Assembly (NCBI GenBank): GCA_009792885.1
Contig: WMCF01000012.1
Location: 15,971,026 to 16,035,025, forward strand
Origin: Eremophila alpestris peregrina
Taxonomy: Eukaryota; Chordata; Aves; Passeriformes; Alaudidae
Direction of reading: 5' to 3'
Length of the DNA: 64,000 nt
In this document: positions 26,398 to 38,400 of the stretch, one piece after another
Numbering within the stretch: the stretch's first letter is position 1
Layout of the letters: every line of letters starts with the position of its first letter
Made by a program: the position numbers and the translations under genes
Notes under the pieces: generated by a model
Told to the model about the DNA's origin: nothing
The model's database searches: none
Seen by the model: the letters and a program-made list of their open reading frames with translations, nothing else

Positions 26398-27996
26398 GGT
26401 ATAAGGTTACAGTAGAGGCTTTGCCAGGTCTGGCCTAGAGTATATGAAGTCTCAAATGCACTAAAGAGGGGATGAGCCTGTATATAGTGTTCACTAAGCA
26501 GGGCACTGATTCTTTCAGCCCAAGAGACCATCTTTTGGCTGTACTGCTTCTAAGAAATTAATTTCTGTGATGGTGCCTCACATCTGTATTTGCCAGCCAG
26601 CAGCATTAGAGTCTGCTCAGGAGGTGAGGCTGGCCCTGGGGGTGCTGCTCGGCCAGTACTCTTTCCCAGCCCTTCTCCATGGTGATTTTATTTCCAGCTG
26701 ATGTGTGAATGGACATTGGCCACAGATGTGCACGGTAGACCTGTGGTGCCCAGACTGGGTTGCAGGGCAGAAAACAAGGCTTTGTGCTTTTTCTTCATCC
26801 CTGGGTCTGGCAAGATGAATAAAGTTTCATCCTATTGTGATGAAGGACATGCTGTGCTTCGCTGTGCAAAGCTGTTTGGCTTGTTTGATATATAGGTCTT
26901 TTATGTTTGCACTATTGTGCAGCAGTCATGGGTGTGAGCTTTGCTCTGTAGCCATCACGTGGCAGCAAGCCCTGCCAGTGGGAGCTCTGGCTGCATGTCC
27001 CTTTCTGAGATCCCTGCCTGTCTCTCCTATGCTGCTTGTCACTGCATGCAGCAGAGCCTGGTCCCCGTGTGCAGCTCTGGAAGATAAGGCACCCACTGAA
27101 GAGACTGAAAACCTGATAGATTTTCATAACCCAAGTGTCCCTGAGTACAACCCCTTTGGTTTGTGTGCTGCATCTCTCTGCACCTGACCAGTGCCCTTCT
27201 GTGAAAGATACAGCCCCTGCCCCGTGGCTGTGTGTGTGCAGCTGGCACTGAGGCACAGAGTGGTGCTGGCAGGCTGCAACATCCCCAGGGGATGAGCTGT
27301 GCTGTGCTGGGCTGGGGAGGTCTCCTCAGTATATGTGAGAGGTTCATGATTTCCATGTGTCTTTCTGGGTCTCCTCTGCTGTGTCACAACCCTGCAAGTG
27401 TCACTTGTGAATCTGACTTCCTTTTTCTCAGCCTTTTTTTGCCAGCTCATCTGTGACAAGGATGATTCTCAAGAACAGAGGTGAAAGAGTGCATTGACGT
27501 CCCTTGACCCTGGGATATCCTGCTACATGGTAAAGAGATGTCCAGTTTTCTGTCTGTGGGCTTCCACAGAAGCAGCGCCAGAGATGCTTAGGGGATGTGA
27601 ACTCCACAGCTCAGATTCTGAGGGTGTTTGACAGCAGAGCAGTTCTCTCCTGCTGCTAAAAAGCCTGCTGGGGTGACTGTCAGGGGTTCTGCTGAAACTG
27701 GCTCTATGTGGGGGTAATCTCTAGTATTGAGATTAATACCAGGACTCTCTGACAAAATCCCAGACGTGCTCAAGGTGAGGATTTACTGTGAATCCTGACA
27801 TTCATCTCTCCAAAATTATGGCACGTGAAAGCCAAGCATGAGAGCAGGGAGCAGGGCAGGCTTAGGACACATAGGTTTTTCCTTGGAAATCCAGATGTTA
27901 GAAAATAGTATTGAGTATGAAGCAGATTGGTATGAATTCCCACATGGATACTGAGCCAGAACAACCTAATGCTTTTCCAGACAAGGATGAATTACA

Positions 27997-28115
27997 GTGA
28001 ATCACAGGATAGTTTCGACTGGAAGGGACCTCAAAGATCATCTTGTTCCAATCCTCCTACCCTGGGCAAGGACACGTTCCAACCTGGATCTTGGATTAGT
28101 ATGTGGGAACAGGGA
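27997..28115 (-). mobile_element. CR1 LINE 3'-end fragment (reverse)
   Basis: The reversed 3' end 'gaatcacaggatagtttcga' and 'ggaagggacctcaaagatca' is the standard CR1 terminal block. Confidence 0.85.
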
Positions 28116-30548
28116 AGGGATTCCTCTTCCATGAGCAGCTTTAGTGAGGCTGTGGCTCATGTAAAGTGACCTGTTCTGGTGTCCACATTTTGAATGGAAA
28201 ATTGGAGAACTCACAGGAAAAAAATTATGGACTCTCAGGATGGAAAAGGATCCTCCAGAGATTAATTTAAAGGGCTTTGTTTTATTTAATTTAATCAAGG
28301 TGGCTATTGAGGGGTACTTCAAGTGCGACATGAGAAAATACACAGGGACAGTTCAGAATCCTGGACTGGCCACACAGCAGAATGAGAAGCAGCAGCGTGG
28401 TGTTAGTCAGACTAATGAAAAACAAAGTTTGTCATTTCAACATCCACTCTAGGAGAGTTCTAAGAAAAATCCTAAGTCCCCTGAAGGTTTATGAGCTCCG
28501 GCTATGTGTTTCCCAGAAGTGAACACCGGATCATGTGCAAGCTGCCAGGCTGGGTGCCAGGCTGGTTGGGTAAGGTGATGCCTGGCAGAACAGTCTGGTG
28601 ACTCTTTTTGCAGCTCTGAGTGTCTAACCTGCCCCTGGGATCTTCCATCGCAGGAAGCTTTTATTTTATTTTAACTGGTTTAGGCCAATAAGACACAGTA
28701 ACAGTAGCTCAGACTGGTTATTTTAAAACTGCTCTTCCATTAATTCCCCTTTGTATATTTGTCTTGTAGTCTTACTGCCCCAGCAGAGGCTTTACTACTC
28801 TAGTCCCCTTTTTGGAGAAGCTCTTAAGGAATAAAAAGTCGTCATGCAGTACACCACACAGTCATCCACAGTACTCTATGAGTAGTCCTGACCAGCACCA
28901 CGTATCTCCTAAGAAGCAAAAATATGTTTGGTTTCTAGGGTATAGAGTTTGCAGTGCTGGGGAAATTTCACCAGAAAGCATTTCACAATTTTCTGTAAAT
29001 TGCAGGCAAGATCCTCAACTCCGCTAATTTCTTATTCATTGAGACATTGTTTCTCTTTCCCTAATGCCAGTTCTCAACGGGGGAGTAGCCTGGTGGCTTC
29101 CTGTCGCTGTAACACAACTCAGAGCTTGCTCTGAAGCCACTTGCACCAGCCAGGGCTTGCTCAATTTAAACATCTACGGAGCCAGCCTGAGCTGGTGCTC
29201 ATTAACATTGTTTCTTAGGTGTGTGGGCATCATTGGATACAGGCTGGTTACAGAAAACAACCTTATATTCGCTGGTAAAAGGTTAATTACGCCAAGTGAA
29301 AGGTTACAAATGTTTACAATCATGACACTTAAATTCAAGGGCAGAAGTTGGAGCAATAAATTACAGAAACCAGTTAATGAAGTCACCTGGACTGAGAAGC
29401 ACGAGGACTTGGCATGGAGCAAGGACTGGCATGGAATTTTTTAGTTCTCTCGGTACAAAAAAAAATTTGAAATTTGTGTCCTCAATAATAGCTAAATATA
29501 CTAGGAGGTGACTCCAGCTTTCTGTGGTTGCATATCCATGGTGAATTGTGCTGGGATGAACAAAGAATCTGAGCAATAATAAAAGCAGTCAATTAACAAA
29601 GAATGCAGTGACTCTGAGGCAAAGTTGTGCATGGAAACCCTGAGAATTGTTCCCAGCTGAGAACCTGCAGAGGAAACTCCAAAGCTCCATGAAAGGGTCT
29701 TTAGTAGTCTGGTGGAGAACAGCAGAGAGGAGGGGAACCTGTGATAAGATTAAATATCCAGTGTTAGGTGTGGCTCCTCAACCAAACAAGCATCCACCTG
29801 CATGTTGTGAGACAGAGGAACAGGAAAAGAGGACGAAAATAAAAGCAGGTGTAAGGACAGGCCACCCCATCCAGAATAAAGTCTAGAGATTAAGGTGTTC
29901 AAAGGGCTTGAAAATTGCACCCTGAGACCTGAAAGAAGCAATAGTTGTCCTACAGGTCTGATGTCCAGCCAGAGGCGGTGTCACAGCAGAGATTACTAAA
30001 GGTACCTCTCTTTCAGTGGAGAAAAGGGATGTGGATGTCTTGGGAAGAAGAAAAGCTATGGAATAAGCAGGAAGAAGGATAAAAAGAGGAATGCAAATTT
30101 TTCTACAACGATTTTTTTAGCTTACTAATCTAGATTCTCTCTGGACAAATGAAATGTTCTGGGTTCCTTTACCAGGATTTATTTCAACACATTTTAAAAG
30201 TTATTTCAAATGTGAGTATTATTTAGAGTCAAGATGACAAGGAATGCAAAGGTATCATTTTAAAAGGGAAAAATAATGGTTCATCTTTAAAAAAAGAGGC
30301 CCTGCATGTTAAAGAAGATGTTACTTCTTTACAGGCACCAAAGTGGATTTTAGGACCCACACTCATACATACTGTTATTAGGGACCTTCACAAGGGGGAA
30401 GAATGTGCCAATGAAACAAACTGGGAAACACTGCTGTGCAGCTGAAAATCAAGTGGTTGCAGCAGAGGTGTGCAGACTGCCTGCCATAGGACCTTGTGCT
30501 CCTGAGTGCTGATGAGCTGTTAATTAGAATTCCTGGTATAAACTACTG

Positions 30549-30596
30549 CAGGGAAAAAAAGAAAAAGGAAAAGAAAAAGAAGAAAAAAAAAAAAAG
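30549..30596. repeat. A-rich tract
   Basis: Poly-purine run of mostly A with scattered G, likely a simple repeat. No mobile-element body is evident before it. Confidence 0.8.
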
Positions 30597-33500
30597 AGCA
30601 TACATGCAAACCACCTAATTGTGCACTTACTTACTGTGAGTGCTTTCACATGTGGCAGGACAAGGATTTTCCATGCAGGTTAAATGCATAATTTAGCATG
30701 TCTATGTTCAGGAAAGATTACTTAAACCTTGAAGAGGTGCAGAGGGTTAATGAGATACTGAGTAGAAGAGGCATTTATTCTCTGACAAGATAAACTCTTT
30801 CAGACTTTGTTCTAAACTTTCAAAACACCATTTGAGAGGGGATAGAGCTGCTGCCTATTAATATATCTTTGATAAATGCTGCCAAAAGGACAACCTTCAT
30901 ATAGGAGCACATACATTCACTTTAAGGAAAATTCAAAGAAGATACATAAACTCTGAGGTTTTATAGTAAGACCAGGAAAACACAGGGCAGGGGGATAATG
31001 GACTGTTTTCCACATGTGGATTCATCAGGTTGTGAGGGAGATCACAAAGCTGCTTTTTTAAAACAGGGACCAAACTCAATGCCCAGGCAAGGACTGTCAG
31101 TCCTCATTTGCCCACAGCTGTAGGTAAACTCTTGTTCTACTTGCTGCAATTAAAAAGATTGATGTATTCACTGCTAAAGACAGATTGTGGCACACCTCAG
31201 TGTTCTTGGAAGTTCTTGCCAGTTTCAAATCTCCACATTTTTGTCCTGCTGGAACAACAGTAAAGCTGGTGCTTGCCAGCAGCTGCTGGGGAGATTGCTT
31301 TCCTACCTGGAACATACCGACATAAGGATCCAGAGGCTCTTATGTAAATTTTGTCTGAAGTCAGACTTCTTCAGTTTAAAGAAGTTTTTATATTTGAGAC
31401 TCAGATCTGGATGAAAGCTTCTTAAAATTCTGCTCCTCATTATTCAAGTTGTTTTTAACCAGTAGGCAACAATGACCATGTAAATATTATATAGGTGTAG
31501 AAGTATATATATTTCTATAAGTTTAGAAACACTAAAATGTGTATTTCAAACCCACCCCTACTACAGCTGCTAGAATTCATCGTTTTAAAGCAGCTCACAT
31601 ACCTCAGGTTGGCCCAAGTCCAGGAGCTCCCAGGCCAGTCTGTTTCCCTGGATACCTGCTTCCTTGGCCACAGAGAAGAGCAGACCAGGATCTAGACTGG
31701 GTCAAGAACCCCACAGAACAGGTGCTGATGTTACTCTGAAACTTGGGGCTATTACCCCAGGCATCCAAGGGAAAGCAACTAGCTAATTAACACTCTTGCC
31801 TCAAAATATCCCTTGTCATCCTACCCCCAGGCACTGGAAGTTGGTTATTTGCTAGAGACAAACACTGTGTTGGTGTAGAGCTTGGGCAGCCGATGGCACC
31901 AGCGCAATGAATGTACAGATGTGGAGATGAAAGTAAAGATACCTGTGAGGAGACACTTCCTGCAGCTTTTGCAATTGCAAAGCAGACTAACATCACCTCA
32001 AAGGAAAGACTGCTGTTTAGTCAATTCTACCCAAATCTCAGTAATGAAACACAAACTGCAGGTGCTGGTATCTGGGATTCTCTTCAGTGAGTGGCATCGA
32101 TCAGCCTGATTTTGTTTGGAAATCATCCAGGGAACTTAACTCTAAATTATGAATAGGCACAACAGTAACACTGATAAAATAGTGTCTTCTGTATTTTACA
32201 TTAAAAGTAACAGACAAAAAGCTCTCAATAAGCTCAGGAATTCACTAGTACATCCCGTGGGAAAGGATTACTGGTACAATTTTGAATCAAGCCCAGAGTG
32301 CCAAAATTCTTCTAGACATCCAAGCCTTTCCTTAACATGAGTTAATTTTCCTGGGAATGACATCCTTTTCCTGAGAATAAACCCTTTTACAAGCGTTTAG
32401 AGGTCGTCCCTCCCTACTGCACTGGAGCTAAAACAAGACCAGCCAGTGTTTCCAGAAGTACACCCACTCTATCTCAGCCTGGTGGATCTTGTGCTGCACA
32501 GGATTGGGAAGCTCCCTGGTGCTTTTTGCCTTGGGCTGGATCCGTGCTGAGCTGAGCACAAGTTTGGTGCTACATATTTCCAGCTTGCTCACAGCAAAGA
32601 AGGACACAGTGCTGGTCTGTTTGCAGGGGGCTGAATCCCTCTGATCAGATCTCCCCTGACATAATTCTGACAGGAAATCCCAGGGGACAGCTTTTGGTGA
32701 GGATATAGCACTGGTGTGAGCCTTGGGAAGGACAGCAAACTCCTTGTGCTCTTCCCTGTGTGGCCTGCAAGGCTTACAGAATGTGGCTGCGATCTACAAA
32801 CTCCAGCATTCCCAGGAGGCAAGATCCAGACCAAGTGCCCTGATGATCGAGTCACCTTTCATTCTAAGTGTCCACAGCTGCCAAGTGTCATCTCTACAAA
32901 AGAGCTGACAAAGTGTAAGAGATCACAGGTGGAAAGAAGACACGCGCGGTTACAGCAGCCGTGATATGATATGCTCATCTTCAGAGAGCAGGAGAGAGGG
33001 AGGACAATGAAACCTAAGAAAGTCAGGGCAGCAAAGAGAATGCAGGGCAATCTCCCTGGAGAAGCAAGCAGAATTTATAGACTCAGGTGTGAGGTGGGAA
33101 ACTTCATGAGGCTTGTCCTGAAAAAAGCGCAGACTGAGCCTGTCATTCCTCTGCTGTATAAAACTGCCTTCTTCATCTCCCTTCAGGATAAAGACTGTTT
33201 GGATAAACCACAGAATCATGGGCAGGAGAGAGCATTGGAATTATGGTTTATGGTTTGTTTTTCCCCCACAGCCCTGTTTCCTTGAGCCTTCATAAATTAG
33301 TATCTTCTTATCCAATGGTTCTGTTTATCTGGTGTTGGAAGGAACAAGGTGGATCAGGATAATTGCATTGATCCTCCCTGCAGGTCACCCCTAGAGGCAC
33401 AGTTCTCTGTGAAGGCCAGGAGAGAGGGATCATCTCTGGCAGAAGCCCATGGTGCCAGGTAGCCAATGGCTAGCAGCTTGTGTCCCCAGCTGCCAACTTC

Positions 33501-34589
33501 TTAGCACATATTCCTTCTGCTCAGCACAAAATCCAGCCCCAGCCAGATCATCTCTACTGCTTGATGGATCCTGAGCCTTCTTGTAGGAATAGGAAGCCTG
33601 TGGATATGGGCACATTTATAAAGGAAGGTGCTGGGCTGACCAGTGACTTGGGCTGGGAAAGAGCTGGGCAAACTGGTTTAGCAGAGGCGTGGAGTCTATG
33701 GGGCATGGCGCAGGGCTGAGACTCTGGCAGTGCTGCAGAGCAAGGCACAATATCCCACTAACTTGTCCAGTACCTTTTTGTATGTGCACAAATTAAATAT
33801 TGAGGGAAAGGATTTTCCCATTCCCTTCTGCACCACATGAAAAAAATAATTTGCTGTTGGACCCAAACTTCCTGCTGGATGATTTTCGTTGACTGTGTTG
33901 TAAATCCGCTATCCCAAAAGAGTAAGTGCTCGTTCCTTCCTCTCTGGTGAGATACAAGCCAGGATGCTATGGGCACAGACTTCACCCTGCCAGGCTGGGC
34001 AGCCATGCCTGCTTTGCTCCTTCTTTACATGAAAATCACTCTTGCCCCCTAACAGCCCTGGGGCCCCATGCATGCTGTTTCTGTTCCTGACCCTTTTGTG
34101 ATGGGAGAAACAAAACCATGGGCAAAAAATGGTGGAAGGTTTCACCCAGGATTTATTCAACAGCAGGATGGGGTGGATTTTTTTGGTTTGGTTTGGGTTT
34201 TGTTTCTTTCTTGATAATCCCTGATGCGTACTTCACTTTTTTCTTGGCAAGTGGTGAACTGACATCACCATGACTCTCTGGTCTCTACTAATGGGTTTCA
34301 TTAGCTGATTAAAGCCCACCCTTGTGCCGTGCATCCTTGCTTACACCAAATGTGCAGCACTTTGCATCTACCAACATGAACCCAGTCTGTTGTCTATGTG
34401 CCTGGCCACTTCCGGTGCAGGACCTTGTTCAAAGCTTTTTGGTATCCAAGTACACTGTATACGTACACAGAGCAGCACACACGATTCCTGCCACCTCTGA
34501 ATAGCAGGAGAAAGACTTCTGCCCAGAGTGGAATTGTGGCATCCTCTAACCCCCACAGGAATGTTTTTCTTAACAGTACATCAGCAACA

Positions 34590-35165
34590 AGAGAGGACAT
34601 CCACCACTGAGGAGTCCTGACCCACCACTGAGGAGAGGGGACAGCCATGGCGGGGTCTGTACCTCAATACAACAGGGTCCTTCACCCATTGCTGAGGAGA
34701 GTGGACTCCCACCACAGGGAGGCCCTTTGCTCAGAGGTCCCAACCACTTCTGAGGACAGGGGACAGCCACTATCCAGAGGTTCTTCCCCCAACTCTGAGG
34801 AGAGAGGACATCCATGATGGGGGTCCCTAACTGACCACTGAAGACAGGGGACAGTCACGGGCCAAGAGGCGCCAACTTCATTGCTGAGGAGAGCAGACAC
34901 CCACTGCTGAGGAGAGTGGAAACCCATGGCTGACTGATCCCAAAGTCATCACTGAGGAGAGGGGATACCCACTGCTGAGTGATCCCAGCCACAACACTGA
35001 GGACAGGGGACACCGACTAGTGAGAGTCCTTTCACTCATCATTGAGGAGAAGGGACACCCACTAGCTCAGGGGTCTTTCGGCCATTGCTGGGGAGGGGGG
35101 CTCCTGCCTTTGAGGAGGGCTTGAACCATCACTGAGGGAAGGGGACACCCACAGCTGAAGGGACT
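34590..35165. repeat. Degenerate ~45-bp minisatellite upstream of CA9
   Basis: The core 'actgaggagaggggacacc' recurs about a dozen times (for example near 34627, 34691, 34749, 34793, 34836, 34882, 34905, 34950, 34995, 35040, 35131). Three successive spacings are exactly 45 bp (34905-34950-34995-35040); others are 43-64 bp. Units have diverged. The array ends about 160 bp before the CA9 TATA-like element. Confidence 0.85.
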
Positions 35166-35324
35166 GAGGAGCCGACAGGGGTCCCCCGCCCCGGCTCCAC
35201 CGCATGTCCCGGCGGGGGACTGGGGTGGGGTAGGGGCACCCCCGGGGGGAGTCCGGGGTTCGAGTCCTGCGTCGGGCGGCTCACCTGGCTGGACCGTGGG
35301 GCGGCAGACTTTGGCTTCAGCCCC

Positions 35325-35390
35325 TATAAAAGGTAACGGAGGCGTGAGTCAGAGCCGCCGCCTCCTCCCCGCCCGCTCTCACTTACGTGC
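35325..35390 (+). promoter_or_regulatory. CA9 promoter: TATA-like, AP-1, GC box and hypoxia response element
   Basis: In order: TATAAAAG at 35325-35332, AP-1 site TGAGTCA at 35345-35351, GC box CCCCGCCC at 35367-35374, and TACGTGC (core ACGTG) at 35384-35390, 58 bp before the CA9 ATG. In human CA9 an HRE of this form sits just before the transcription start with Sp1 and AP-1 elements upstream, so the order matches. The human promoter is usually described as TATA-less; which start is used here cannot be seen. Confidence 0.7.
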
Positions 35391-35447
35391 GGCCGGGCGG
35401 GCGGGCAGGCACGGAGCCGCCGTCCCGCACCCGCGCACTTGCCGGAG

Positions 35448-38400
35448 ATGAACCGCGCCACGCTGCGGGTCTCGCTCCTACTCCCGTTCCTGCTCCTGCT
35501 CCTGCCCGACCTGGGCCGTGCTGGTTCCGACATCGAGAGCGACCAGGAACACGGCGGCGAGGACTCCCCGCATTCCCCGGGGAAAGGTGAGCAGGGGTCC
35601 CTCGGTGCGCGGCGCTCCACGAGTCGTGCGGCACCCCGCTGCTGCTTTTGGGGTCCCCGTGCACCAGGCGCCTCGGAGCTGAGTTTGGGATCGCCAGTGC
35701 CTAAGCACCCTGGTGCGTGCAGCACCCCAATACTGAGTTTGGGGTCTCTGATACATGGGGTGCCCTGATGTACAGGGTTCCCTCCCTTGCTGGGCTGGGG
35801 GTCCTTGATGAGAGGAGCGCCCCAGTGCAAGGGGTGCTGGATTTGGGATGTGTGACGCTTTGTGGAAAGTTGTCCCCAATGCCAGGGAGTTCTTCCCTGG
35901 CTTGGTTTGGGGGTGGGGGGCTGCTGTACCTCCTGCTGCACCCGTGTTGGGGCTCCAGGTGCGCCCCAGGATGCGGTGTTCCTCTGGACATGTGTTCCTC
36001 CAGCATCGCCCAGCTGCGGGCGCTGCACCCCCCAGCACGTCCCTGCCTTTGTCCCCTCTCCCGCCAACTCCCGTGCGGCTCGACCCCTGCCCGGGGGCTG
36101 GACCGTCGCTTCATCCGCAGCCGTTTTCCCTCACTAAGTCCCTCTTGCATCAGACTGAGGGGCTCAGAGCTTCCTGAGATGGGGGTACAAGGGTTGTGCA
36201 CCAAGCAGTCCCTGCTTGCTCCCGGGGACCACCCGGAGGTTCCAACCCCTCACCCCGGCGTGGTGAGCGGCGGCCAGTCCCCTTTGTCCTGCAGAATGTC
36301 GGCTGGGCTGCCCTGCATCCACCTCGTCCCCCTACGGCCCACCAAGAACGGGGTCTGGCGCTGCTGCAGAGTTGGAGGGGGGCTGCCTCATGGCTGAGGA
36401 CGTGACAGAACGCAGGGCTGCAGGGTTGTGCGCCCCTCCTCCTCCCTGTGAGATGTATTGCTGGTGGTGATGTGGGGGCTTTCAGAGTTACAGGTTCAGA
36501 GGAAAAGTCCCGGGTCTTTGGTCTTGGTCCTTTTTCTTACTGGAGGCTACAGCACTGCCAGCGCTCTGTAAGGATTTTGCGGAGTGTTGCGGATTTGATC
36601 TTCTGAGGCTGAGTGCTGCATGGGACATTGTTGTCCCTGGTCATGCTCCTTCTCCCCACTTTGTCCACAGGTTTGTTTCCCGAGCTCAGCCTCGTAGCAT
36701 TTCCTTGGTTTTGCCTCTGGTAATGAGTTGTCCTGACCTACACCAGGACAATTGCCCTGTGGTAGGACCAGGGATGGTTTCATGCCAGGAGCTGCTTTTG
36801 TTACTTCAATGAATCACTCTTCTTACCAGAGCCGCTCTTACTGGGCTGAGGACTGGACAGAGATGGGGATGCAGATGGTTCTTGCCACAGAGATTAAGTA
36901 ACCCAGGCCACAGGGTGGGAGGGAGTTGGGTGTTAAGCATACCGGTGTGCTGCGCTGGCCAAGGTTGGGATGGTGGGTGGGAGCACTGGGATGGAGAAGG
37001 GGAAAGGAGGTGGCCAGGAGGTCAGTAGGGAACAAGCAAGTTATCCTGTGCTATACCAGTGTTAGAGGCTGAAGGTCTGGATGGAATACCATGAGAAGCA
37101 GGTCACGGCTGGAACCCTCCAAGGCTCCTGCCAGGCACCAAGAGCTGCGTGTCTCAGCACCTCTGCTGGGTGGTGAGCTGGTTCCCTCTTCCTCGAGGCT
37201 TGTGCATGAGGTAGGGCTGGTAGCTCCCCAGGCCATGGCACTCAGCACAGGCTCAGGGATTTGCCATGGGGTTGCTCCCTGAGAAGATTCTGGCTTGCCC
37301 AGAGACCTGAGTCTCACACTAGTGTGTCTTTGGGAAACAGTATCTTCCTTTCCCCGTTTCTTCTCCCTCCTGTTCAGATGTGTCTTGCTCTCAGTGTCCT
37401 CCTCTTGCTCATTCCCTAATGTCCTTTTCCTCCAAGTGGACCTATTTTGGTTCCTTAATACTCCTTATTAATTTCTCTCCCCAGCTCCAAGAACTGATCT
37501 GTCCTCTGGGATTTCCCCATTTTTATCCCTTTTGTTGGGATGACCCTTTCTCTGGCAGCACTCAGATTGTTTCCTGTTTCCCCCAGCACTTGCTGGGGCA
37601 GCTGGGTTCAGAAGGAGCAGGAGCATGCCCTGGAGTAAAGCCTGCCCTATGCCTTCCTCCACCCAAACCCTTGCCCCTCACGGCAGGAGCTGGCACAATC
37701 TTGAGCTCCGCAGCCCAAGCAGTCCTCCCCCTGGAGAACAAAGAACAATTCCTGCAGCGACCTGCGCTACCAGTGGCAGATTAAAGGCTGATCCCAAAGG
37801 CTTGCTGTGAGTCAGTTTATAAACACAAAGGGGCTTTAATGCAGCCAGGCTTGGGGGGGGATCAGTGCCCCCATGGGCGGCACATGGGGTGGTGTCCTGG
37901 GCTGGAAGTACATGGGTGCTGCTGCACAGGGGTGTGTCTGGATGGAGGATGTGGGGCTGGGATGGCACAGTCTGCCCATAAAGACGATTCCTGTGGGGCT
38001 TGGCAGAAGGATGCCCAGGTTATGCACCCCTCTGCCCAGAACCTATGCCTGTGCCATGTTTGCCACAGACTGGAGAGCTGGCTTTGGGCAGTGTGAGCAC
38101 AGTGACACAGTCCAGGTACCGCAGTCAGGTTATTGCTTTCAAGATACATGGTGTTTGGGTGTGTTTTGTAGGCTGGGACCTGGCTGCTGTGGCTGGTCCT
38201 TACTTTGGGGCCTGCACTCTATGCATCCCTGCATGTCCTGGTACCTCCTGGCCTACTGACCCTCAGGAATATCACCCCACTTACCTCTCTTCTGGGCCAT
38301 GAGCTCCACTGATCGCTTCATAGCCTGGGACTGATCCATAGACAGGGCACAACAGGGTGGTCCTGATCTAGCATCTGTGGGCTGAATTCATCCCATGGGG

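Larger units (their letters stand above)
15171..34580. other. Gene-poor interval between myosin-SH2 and CA9
   Basis: About 19 kb in which I found no exon chain, no conserved protein match and no clear promoter. It holds CR1 fragments in both orientations (listed separately), T- and A-rich simple tracts, and moderately AT-rich sequence around 29-32 kb. Open frames are short and have no family features. Long noncoding RNAs or distant enhancers (for CA9, for example) cannot be excluded from sequence alone. Confidence 0.6.

Noticed and set aside
35324..36067. 247-codon minus-strand open frame over CA9 exon 1
   Set aside because: Antisense shadow of a GC-rich CpG region; the + strand carries the signal peptide, the promoter elements and a matching splice donor.
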